Assembly (NCBI GenBank): GCA_039029935.1
Contig: JBCCFC010000252.1
Coordinates: 1-12,745 of the forward strand
DNA: 12,745 nucleotides
Direction: 5' to 3'
From: G039029935 sp039029935
GTDB lineage: Bacteria > Chloroflexota > Anaerolineae > Caldilineales > Caldilineaceae
This document shows, piece by piece, positions 7,114-12,745 of the stretch. A program made the translations under genes and the position numbers. Every line of letters begins with the position of its first letter. Positions within the stretch are counted from its first letter, which is position 1. The notes beneath the pieces are model-generated. The model was not told the origin of the DNA. It did not search any database and saw nothing but the letters and a program-made list of their open reading frames with translations.

Positions 7114-7315
7114 ATTGATGTATCAAACTCAACCGCCGCAAACTCTATTGATGTGAAGAGTATTAAATCAGAAGGGAAGAAAGAGTAAGGATGACGGGGT
7201 TCCAGGAATTGGCGGGCAGTGATGAAAGATAGGGATGACAGACAGGGATGACAGATGCTGCGTTTTTGGAATCCTCAGAATTTTTACATGCTACAACGAA
7301 CGAGAGGGTAATATA
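7114..7315. other. Intergenic stretch between divergent units, with a short tandem repeat
   Basis: No gene is seen here on either strand. The only structure noticed is two adjacent 13-mers, AGGGATGACAGAC (7231-7243) and AGGGATGACAGAT (7244-7256). GAGAGGG at about 7302-7308 may serve as the ribosome site of the pseudogene ATG at 7316. No convincing plus-strand promoter was found. Confidence 0.4.
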
Positions 7316-8318
7316 ATGCGTTCACATCAACTCATGCGGACTGACGTTCAACGACTATCAATCATCTTTATAACCATTTTAGGACTTACCATTGTTTTCA
7401 ACAAACCTGCCCATGCCGCATATCTACACGATCCACCCGATCCACCCGATCCACAACCTGTTGCTGACGATTTTCGTGTCAGCGTTCAACAGCTACAATC
7501 TCAACTGAATTCTGATGTTGCCAAAAACGATGATGGCGATGTTGTCATTGTCTGATCTTCTGCGGGTACCATCATGGCGCGACGCTATACCAAATTTGGC
7601 GTCGCCTCCACACCCATTGAAGTGACCACTGCGGACAACCCAGATCACCCCAAGGTTGCCATAGATGACGCGGGCAATTTTATCGTCACTTGGTATGCAT
7701 GGAGTGGTGCCTCGGAGTTTGTGCGGGCACAACGGTATAATGCCGAAGGAGTCGCGCAGGGCAGCATGATTTCGGTTGACCAATACTGCCACTGTCACAA
7801 GTATAGAAATCGTTACACCTGTCAGAGCACGTGTCACCAACACCGTGAAAATTCCGCCGTCGATTGCGATTGATGATGTCACCGCCGACGAGAGCGCAGG
7901 GGTGATGACCTTTACAGTTTCGCTTGATCGCGCCCCGGAAGAGGGCGTGACAGTCGCCTATGCCACCGCTGATCATACCGCCCTTGCAGGCAATGATTAC
8001 ACAAGTCGTAGTGGAACCCTGACTTTTGCTGCGGGTGTCATGACACAGACAATCGCTGTGCCCATTTTGGAGGATGATTATGCAGAAAATACACAAACAT
8101 TTATGCTCAATTTGAGTGGACCGATCAATGCCGTTTTCGACGATAGTCAGGGCGTTGGGTCGATTCTTGATAACGAATCAACACCGTGTCTAAGCATCAC
8201 TAACGCGTCCGCAGTGGAGACCGCTGGTGTCATCGCGTTTCCTGTTGCCGTGTCGATTCCACGTGATGAGGCTATCACGGTCAACTATGCAACAGAAGAT
8301 GTGACAGCCTCGGTGTAG
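7316..8318 (+). pseudogene. Decayed gene for a secreted Calx-beta repeat protein
   Basis: The reading frame from ATG 7316 begins with a good signal peptide that ends in PAHA-A near residue 29, followed by a DPPDPPDP linker. It then resembles the secreted-protein repeat with the phrase DADGDFVVVW: NDDGDVVIV is followed by TGA at 7553-7555 where Trp (TGG) is expected. The same frame continues as SSAGTIMARRYTKFG... and a second copy (VAIDDAGNFIVTW...RAQRYNAEGVAQGS) up to about 7775. The coding frame then shifts by one class near 7770-7785 and reads a complete Calx-beta domain (IAIDDVTADESAG...GVGSILDNE, about 7860-8180). A second Calx-beta domain breaks off at a TAG (8316-8318). Other genes here end in TGA, so a UGA-Trp code is unlikely. 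Calx-beta domains bind Ca2+ or mediate adhesion in surface proteins; this copy is probably not functional. Confidence 0.8.
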
Positions 8319-8321
8319 TCC

Positions 8322-8393
8322 TCGCATTGTTTCAGCACACAGACTATAATTAGAGCAGCCCTTGCAGAAAATGAACTGCGTGTGATGTATACT
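8322..8393 (+). promoter_or_regulatory. Possible promoter region for the nfeD operon
   Basis: Two -10-like hexamers are present: a perfect TATAAT at 8345-8350 with only a poor -35 (TCGCAT, 17-bp spacing), and TATACT at 8388-8393 with TTGCAG at 8362-8367 but a long 20-bp spacer. Either could drive nfeD, which starts at 8475. Neither is convincing alone. Confidence 0.3.
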
Positions 8394-8474
8394 GTCCAAA
8401 CCTGTATGGTAGCCCCATCCGGTTTTGAACAGGTATAGCGTGGCGATGGTGGGGTTGGTTGGAAGGAGAGCAAA

Positions 8475-9854
8475 ATGATTTTGTATCAACAAAAACGGCG
8501 AATGCGGCTCATGGTGCTGTTGATGGTGCTGGGTATCGGGTTACTGCTGTCGAGCGGTGGTTTTGTGCGCGCACAGGATGACGACGCGGGCCGTGGGGCT
8601 GTCCATATTTTAGAAATCAATGGCATCATCAACCCGCCCGTCGCGAACTATTTAGAGCGCGCGCTACAAGAGGCCGAGGTGCAAGAGGCCAGTCTGGTCG
8701 TGATAGAGCTTGACACCCCGGGGGGGTTGGATACATCCATGCGCGCCATGACCCAGGCGATTCTGGCTTCACCTGTCCCTGTGGCCGTCTATGTTACACC
8801 ACCTGGAGCGCGGGCAGCGTCGGCGGGGCTATTTGTATTGGTCAGTAGCCATGTGGCGGCAATGGCACCCAGCACCAACACAGGAGCGGCGCATCCTGTC
8901 AACTTGGGCGGCGAACAGCCAGATGAAACACTGATTGACAAGGCCGTGCATGATGCCGCTGCCAGCATTCGCACATTGGCCGAGATGCGTGAACGTAATG
9001 CTGAATGGGCAGAAGAAGCCGTGCGTGAGAGCGTTTCTATAACCGAAAACGAGGCACTCGAACTCAAGGTGATTGATGTGGTTGCCAATGATATTGACCA
9101 TTTGCTGGAACAAATTCAGGGCTGGACCGTGGAGACAGCGGTAGGAGAGGTCACACTGGATGTCATCAATGCACCTCGCCACGCGGCCCCCATGAACTTT
9201 GCCGAACGGTTTCTCCATGTTCTCAGCGACCCCAATCTTGCCTTTATCCTCATCAGCATTGGCACAATTGGCATCATTGCCGAACTCTACAATCCGGGGA
9301 CCCTCGTGCCAGGCATCACGGGTGTCATCTCGCTGATGCTGGCATTCTTTGCCTTGGGCAATCTACCCACAAACTGGGTGGGCGTCGCCTTTATCGTCCT
9401 CGCTGTGATTCTGATGGTGGCGGAGTTGATGATTGATGGCATCGGTGCATTGGGCATCGGTGGGACAATAGCCTTCCTGTTGGGTGGGCTGATGCTCTTC
9501 CGACCCGACTGGAATCCCTTTGCGCGTACTGACTTTGTTTTCCCCGATGTGAGTGTCAGCCCTTGGGTTCTCGCCAGCACCACCGCGCTGATGGTTGCCT
9601 TTATCTTCTTGGTCATCTTTCAATTGGCCCGTGCGCGTACACTCCCGATTCGTACAGGTCACGAACAGTTCATCGGCCAAGTGGCAACCGTGCGCACAGA
9701 ACTGACGCCAACAGGCCGTGTTTGGTTTGACAGCCAACTCTGGAATGCGCAGACACAGCCAAACCAACAAATTTCGGCGGGGCAGCGTGTACGCATCACG
9801 GGCGTCGATAGCCTCACTTTGACGGTCGAACCAATTGACGGTGATGGGGTGTGA
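8475..9854 (+). CDS. nfeD: NfeD-type membrane-bound serine protease (ClpP-class)
   Basis: This is a 459-residue long-form NfeD. Residues 1-33 form a signal peptide (cleavage after VRA-Q is likely). Residues 40-215 form a ClpP/SppA-like protease domain with TPGG (81-84), the nucleophile motif ARAASAG (Ser116) and a plausible general-base Lys156 in LIDKAVHDAA, matching the Ser-Lys dyad of archaeal 1510-N proteases. About five helices follow between residues 254 and 386. The C-terminal OB-fold NfeD domain (about 397-453) begins at GQVATVRTEL. Known relatives cut the hydrophobic C-terminus of the partner stomatin/slipin, which is the next gene here. The ATG is preceded by GGAAGGAGAG with ideal spacing. 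The last codons lie within a 16-bp tandem repeat. Confidence 0.94.
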   Translation: MILYQQKRRMRLMVLLMVLGIGLLLSSGGFVRAQDDDAGRGAVHILEINGIINPPVANYLERALQEAEVQEASLVVIELDTPGGLDTSMRAMTQAILASPVPVAVYVTPPGARAASAGLFVLVSSHVAAMAPSTNTGAAHPVNLGGEQPDETLIDKAVHDAAASIRTLAEMRERNAEWAEEAVRESVSITENEALELKVIDVVANDIDHLLEQIQGWTVETAVGEVTLDVINAPRHAAPMNFAERFLHVLSDPNLAFILISIGTIGIIAELYNPGTLVPGITGVISLMLAFFALGNLPTNWVGVAFIVLAVILMVAELMIDGIGALGIGGTIAFLLGGLMLFRPDWNPFARTDFVFPDVSVSPWVLASTTALMVAFIFLVIFQLARARTLPIRTGHEQFIGQVATVRTELTPTGRVWFDSQLWNAQTQPNQQISAGQRVRITGVDSLTLTVEPIDGDGV

Positions 9855-9879
9855 TGGTGTATGGGTGTGATGGTGTATG
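9848..9879 (+). repeat. Perfect 16-bp tandem duplication across the nfeD stop
   Basis: GGTGTGATGGTGTATG occurs at 9848-9863 and again at 9864-9879. The first copy contains the nfeD TGA stop (9852-9854). The second ends in the ATG at 9877 that opens the long slipin frame. The ATG of the first copy (9861) is not in that frame. Confidence 0.85.
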
Positions 9880-10866
9880 AATGAACTTTCAACCCTTCAA
9901 CCCTTCAACCCTTCAACCCTTCAACCTTTCAACTTTTCAACAAGGAGTAATTTTCTGGGAACGATACTCGCAGTTTTTGCACTGCTGGCATTGTTAATTG
10001 TCCTCTTCGCAGCGTCTATCCGTATTGTAACTGAATATCAACGGATGGTTATCTTCCGTTTGGGGCGGGCATTGGGTGCGCGAGGGCCGGGACTGATTCT
10101 ACTGATTCCCTTTGTTGATCGTGGCATACGCGTTGATTTGCGTGAAGTGTTCTTTGACGTGGAACCGCAGACCTGTATCACCAAAGACAATGCACCGTTG
10201 TCGATTGACTTTTTGGTCTATATGCGTGTCATTGACGCCCTGCCCAGCGTGTTGGAAGTCAACGATTTTCAAGGAGCCTCACGGGGTATTGCCATAACGA
10301 CCTTGCGTGCCTTGGTCGGTGATATGATTCTGGATGATGTACTGGCAAAGCGTGATCAACTCAATGAAGACCTACAGATCAAGCTGGATGAAGTCACCAA
10401 TCGTTGGGGCATCAAGGTGACGGCGGTCGAAATCCGCGAGATTGTGCCACCCAAGGATATTCAGGATGCCATGAGTCGCCAAATGTCAGCGGAACGTCAG
10501 CGTCGTGCTGCCGTGACCGAAGCCGATGGGACGCGTGAAGCCGCGATTATGGTGGCCGAAGGTGACAAACAGGCGCGTATTTTGCAGGCAGAAGGTCAAC
10601 GCGAGTCAGAAATTTTGGAGGCTCAGGGGCAACGTGAAGGCACGATTTTGTTGGCAGAGGGTTATGCAGAGGCTTTGGATAAAATCAACGCAGTGGCGCA
10701 AACAGTGGAAAGCAAAACCATGAGCTTGCAATACCTCGAAACGTTGAAGGACTTGGGCAAAGGCGAGTCTACCAAGTATATTATCCCTGCGGAATTTACA
10801 TCGTTGCTTCAGCCGTTGGTGGGGCATACACGGGCATCTGGGGAAGACACTGACAGCAAATCATGA
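9877..10866 (+). CDS. Slipin/stomatin-like SPFH (band 7) membrane protein
   Basis: An N-terminal membrane helix (residues 28-50 of the long form) is followed by an SPFH domain starting at IVTEYQRMVIFRLGR and running to about residue 215 (VDLREVFFDVEPQTCITKDNA is typical). A coiled coil with repeated AEG-x-R/K-xx-IL units (about 220-285) follows, then a C-terminal hydrophobic KYIIPAEFTSLLQPLVG segment, the kind of site NfeD-type proteases cleave. It should oligomerise as a membrane scaffold with NfeD. The start is uncertain: ATG 9877 adds 26 residues encoded by octamer repeats (STLQPFN pattern) and lacks a clear ribosome site, whereas AAGGAG (9942-9947) lies 7 bases before CTG 9955 (Leu27), just ahead of the membrane helix. 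The stop overlaps the next gene (ATGA). Confidence 0.93.
   Translation: MNELSTLQPFNPSTLQPFNFSTRSNFLGTILAVFALLALLIVLFAASIRIVTEYQRMVIFRLGRALGARGPGLILLIPFVDRGIRVDLREVFFDVEPQTCITKDNAPLSIDFLVYMRVIDALPSVLEVNDFQGASRGIAITTLRALVGDMILDDVLAKRDQLNEDLQIKLDEVTNRWGIKVTAVEIREIVPPKDIQDAMSRQMSAERQRRAAVTEADGTREAAIMVAEGDKQARILQAEGQRESEILEAQGQREGTILLAEGYAEALDKINAVAQTVESKTMSLQYLETLKDLGKGESTKYIIPAEFTSLLQPLVGHTRASGEDTDSKS
9886..9941 (+). repeat. Seven tandem octamers at the slipin 5' end
   Basis: The units are CTTTCAAC, four copies of CCTTCAAC, CTTTCAAC and TTTTCAAC, without interruption. They are the reverse complement of the GTTGAARR octamers at 937-984 and 2240-2271. Eight is not a multiple of three, so any gain or loss of one unit would change the frame between ATG 9877 and the slipin body. 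Confidence 0.9.
9942..9957 (+). promoter_or_regulatory. Ribosome binding site pointing to a CTG start for slipin
   Basis: AAGGAGTAATTTT-CTG mirrors AAGGAGTAACTAC-ATG of the solute-binding protein gene: same core, same 7-base spacer. The codon in start position is CTG (9955-9957), in frame with slipin, and gives a 303-residue protein beginning right at the membrane helix. Confidence 0.5.
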
Positions 10867-11837
10867 CAAACGAATTACAAATCATCAATGTGTCTCAAAT
10901 TCACCAAGTAATCGAAATCGAGCCAACCATTGCCGCCATCAAAGCAGCGTTTATCGCCCATGAAGCGGGACAGTTGCTCTGCCCATCACCCATGCAAATC
11001 CTTTTTCACGATGACGATGGTGCGCTATCCGCTGACTGCCACGTCAAAGCCGCCCAGCCCAAGTCGTCAGGCGACCAGCCCTATTTTGCGATTAAAGTTG
11101 CATCTGGGTTTTACAACAATCCAGCCAAAGGTCTGCCTGTGAACAATGGCTTGGTCATGCTCTTTTCCGCTGAGACGGGTGCGCCAGTTGCGCTCTTCCG
11201 CGATGAGGGCTGGCTGACTTCCTATCGTACAGCGGCGGCGGGTGCATTGGCGGCAGGGCTGCGGGCATCAAATGATACCTCGGTGATTGGCATTGTCGGC
11301 ACGGGTAGCCAGGCTGAATTACAGGCATTGTGGGTGAGCGCACATCTGAACATTCAGACGATTGTCGTTTGGGGACGTAATCGTGGCAAGGCGGAAGCAT
11401 TGCAACAGCGGTTGTCAAATGCTGGTTTGCAGGTGTCCGTGGCAGAAAGCACCAAGGCGTTGTGTGAAGTGTGTGATGTGGTGGTGACGACGACGCCAGC
11501 GACCAGCCCTGTGCTTGCCAATGATGATGTGCCAGGCAGTCTGCACATTGTTGCCGTCGGTGCGGACAGCCCCGGCAAGGTAGAGCTAGACCCCAGAATT
11601 CTGGAACGCGCCAACGCCATTGTAACTGATGACCATGCGCAGTGTCTGCATCACGGTGAGTTTGGGGCTGCAGCGCGTGATGGTTGGATTGATCCTGACT
11701 CAGACCACACGATTGGTGATTTGTTGACAAACGGTGTCATGATTGAAGATCGAGGCGTCAGTGTTGTCGATTTGACAGGGATGGGCATCCAAGACCTTGC
11801 CATTGCACAGATGGTGTATGAACGACTGCAAGCATAG
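10863..11837 (+). CDS. Ornithine cyclodeaminase/mu-crystallin family NAD(P)-dependent enzyme
   Basis: The 324-residue protein has the fold and motifs of the OCD/mu-crystallin family. Lys78 in YFAIKVASGF and Arg122 in LTSYRTAAAGALAA are the substrate-binding positions, GIVGTGSQA (143-151) is the dinucleotide-binding turn, GADSPGKVELDP carries the conserved Asp235, and VVDLTGMGIQDLA (301-313) is the C-terminal signature. Members include ornithine cyclodeaminase, imine (Δ1-pyrroline or piperideine-2-carboxylate) reductases, alanine dehydrogenase and ketimine reductases; sequence alone does not separate them, so no symbol is given. The ATG overlaps the slipin stop by four bases (ATGA), implying coupled translation with a membrane-scaffold gene, an unusual partner. 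No truncation is seen. Confidence 0.92.
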   Translation: MTNELQIINVSQIHQVIEIEPTIAAIKAAFIAHEAGQLLCPSPMQILFHDDDGALSADCHVKAAQPKSSGDQPYFAIKVASGFYNNPAKGLPVNNGLVMLFSAETGAPVALFRDEGWLTSYRTAAAGALAAGLRASNDTSVIGIVGTGSQAELQALWVSAHLNIQTIVVWGRNRGKAEALQQRLSNAGLQVSVAESTKALCEVCDVVVTTTPATSPVLANDDVPGSLHIVAVGADSPGKVELDPRILERANAIVTDDHAQCLHHGEFGAAARDGWIDPDSDHTIGDLLTNGVMIEDRGVSVVDLTGMGIQDLAIAQMVYERLQA

Positions 11838-11856
11838 GAATTGAATCAGCGTGTAT

Positions 11857-11909
11857 ATGACTGGCAAATCGGGTTCAGAGCCAGTTTATGCCACCGATTT
11901 GCCAGTCAT
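11857..11909 (+). terminator. Perfect 16-bp hairpin after the OCD-family gene, possible terminator
   Basis: ATGACTGGCAAATCGG (11857-11872) is exactly complementary to 11894-11909 with a 21-base loop, about 20 bases past the stop. There is no T-run on either side, only GTTT about 10 bases downstream, so intrinsic termination is not assured. The stem may instead protect the transcript 3' end or act as a binding site. Confidence 0.5.
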
Positions 11910-11991
11910 GTCAGCGCATGTTTCTGCTGAAAGGAATATAATTTACATTGTAATTATCACTGAATGTGGTAATGTTTTGCTAGATTTCTAT

Positions 11992-12005
11992 CTATCTATA
12001 GATAG
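11992..12005. promoter_or_regulatory. Palindromic operator candidate upstream of the TetR gene
   Basis: CTATCTATAGATAG is a perfect 14-bp palindrome ending 11 bases before the chosen ATG. A near-identical palindrome lies after the gene (12632-12647). TetR-family proteins usually bind such sites next to their own gene, so autorepression is likely. The downstream end of the palindrome overlaps the AGGTGA ribosome site. Confidence 0.55.
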
Positions 12006-12016
12006 GTGATTTGGAA

Positions 12017-12598
12017 ATGGTGATTATGGCTAAATACAATCAAACTGCACATAAAATTTTAGATATTGCCGAACGGTTTACACAAACACGTGGGTTCAAT
12101 GCATTTAGTTACCGCGATATTCAACAGGAAATGGGTATCAAAACATCCAGCATTCACTATTATTTTCCGGTCAAGCAAGACCTAGCGGCAGCAATGGTTA
12201 CGCGTTATTCGGAACGGTATCAGGATGATCTGGAAGGCATTGATACACAAGATATCAGCGCAACGGAAAAACTACGCAAGCTGGGCAATATTTTTATTTC
12301 CGCGACAAAGGCGGGGAAATTCTGTCTGTGTGGGATGATGGCGGCTGACCTCATGGCGATACCACCAGAGGCAGAAGATGCATTAACCGCGTTCTTTGAT
12401 TTAAACGAGCAGTGGATTGCCTGTGTCATTGCACAGGGTATCTCGAGCGGCGAACTCAAACAATCAGTCCAACCGAACCGTGCGGCTTGCCATTTTCTGG
12501 CAACGCTAGAGGGAGGGATGTTGATTGCCCGTGTGCGTCGTGATGCACGTTATTTGCAAACCATGATTGAGGAGTCGTTGGACGAGATGCGCGTGTAG
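12017..12598 (+). CDS. TetR-family transcriptional regulator
   Basis: A 193-residue one-domain-plus-HTH repressor. The ATG at 12017 is preceded by AGGTGA (12004-12009, complementary to the 16S rRNA tail) with a 7-nt spacer; TTG 12011 and ATG 12026 are alternatives. Residues 11-57 form the DNA-binding domain: ILDIAERFTQTRGFNAFSYRDI is followed by the recognition helix region IKTSSIHYYFPVKQDL. The C-terminal ligand domain contains FCLCGMMAADL with Cys103 and Cys105, close to where NemR-type repressors carry a redox-active cysteine; that sensing role is only a possibility. Palindromes flank the gene. Its regulon probably includes itself and a gene to the right of the window. Confidence 0.9.
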   Translation: MVIMAKYNQTAHKILDIAERFTQTRGFNAFSYRDIQQEMGIKTSSIHYYFPVKQDLAAAMVTRYSERYQDDLEGIDTQDISATEKLRKLGNIFISATKAGKFCLCGMMAADLMAIPPEAEDALTAFFDLNEQWIACVIAQGISSGELKQSVQPNRAACHFLATLEGGMLIARVRRDARYLQTMIEESLDEMRV

Positions 12599-12631
12599 CA
12601 GGATAACGCCTTTTTATTTAGCCAACTTTAC

Positions 12632-12647
12632 CTATCTATTGATAGAT
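12632..12647. promoter_or_regulatory. Second TetR operator candidate, downstream of the regulator
   Basis: TATCTATTGATAGATA has 7-bp inverted arms with a 2-base mismatched centre, preceded by CC and followed by an A/T-rich run. Its arms match those of the upstream palindrome at 11992-12005. The position suggests the promoter of an unseen gene to the right that the regulator controls. Confidence 0.45.
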
Positions 12648-12686
12648 AAATTTTTTTAATTGAAGACTCTGCTGAAAAAAGGTCAC

Positions 12687-12745
12687 AATCGCTTAAAAGT
12701 CCGACTTCTCACCAGTGGTAGCGATTAGCAAACTCTACAGAAGTC
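12687..12745. other. Non-coding right edge with nested short inverted repeats
   Basis: AATCGCT (12687-12693) is complementary to AGCGATT (12720-12726), and GACTTCT (12703-12709) to AGAAGTC (12739-12745). The two pairs interleave, so they could not form at once as simple nested stems. No gene is visible from 12599 to the end. The function is unknown; it might be the edge of a mobile element or a leader of the next gene. Confidence 0.3.

Noticed and set aside
7553..7555. TGA read as tryptophan (alternative genetic code)
   Set aside because: nfeD and slipin both end in TGA at natural C-termini, and a frameshift follows in the same locus, so gene decay explains it better.
11155..11730. Minus-strand 191-codon open frame
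   Set aside because: It is antisense to the well-supported OCD-family gene and lacks any recognisable domain.
12590..12620. Terminator after the TetR gene (GCGT...ACGC followed by CTTTTTATTT)
   Set aside because: The stem is only 4 bp and part of it lies in the last codons; too weak to call.

Overview
The window is most likely chromosomal DNA of a Chloroflexota bacterium (Anaerolineae or Caldilinea-like), moderate in G+C. This assignment is inference. It rests on the Ala/Glu-rich linker after the lipobox of the solute-binding lipoprotein and on several families of short intergenic repeats (GTTGAARR octamers, ACCGCAGAG/CTCTGCGGT palindromic ends, GTATTCAGTA-type units). I associate those repeats with Chloroflexota and filamentous Cyanobacteria. 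No marker gene settles it.

Left half (1-6275, minus strand): one transport operon read right to left. It starts at a good sigma70-type promoter (6247-6275) with a leader of about 165 nt that contains a strong hairpin. The genes follow in the order livG-like ATPase, AMP-forming acyl-CoA ligase, livH-like permease, livM-like permease, and a lipoprotein solute-binding protein cut by the left edge. No livF-like second ATPase is present; it would be expected just left of base 1. A CoA ligase embedded in the transporter operon suggests that the imported compound is a carboxylic acid activated to its CoA thioester, not necessarily a branched-chain amino acid. Three of the four intergenic gaps hold repeat or hairpin sequence; the fourth (ligase/livH) is a one-base TAATG overlap.

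Middle (6318-8318): a small minus-strand unit made of a possible leaderless 45-residue ORF and a 200-residue three-helix membrane protein of unknown function. It is followed on the plus strand by a decayed gene for a secreted Calx-beta protein, with an in-frame TGA where Trp is expected, a frameshift, and loss of the C-terminal part.

Right half (8475-12745, plus strand): a membrane-bound NfeD-type serine protease, then a slipin/stomatin-like SPFH protein, then (4-base ATGA overlap) an ornithine cyclodeaminase/mu-crystallin-family enzyme. NfeD plus slipin is a classic membrane quality-control pair. The slipin 5' end is odd: its only upstream ATG lies in a 16-bp tandem repeat followed by seven octamers, while a good Shine-Dalgarno sequence points to a CTG codon after the repeats. 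A 16-bp perfect hairpin closes this group. A TetR-family regulator follows, with CTATCTA/TAGATAG palindromes on both sides that look like operators. The right edge is non-coding as far as it can be read.

I see no CRISPR array, rRNA, tRNA, transposase or recognisable defence system. The most unusual content is the repeat-built start of the slipin gene, the structured leader and gaps of the transport operon, and the small membrane ORF pair.
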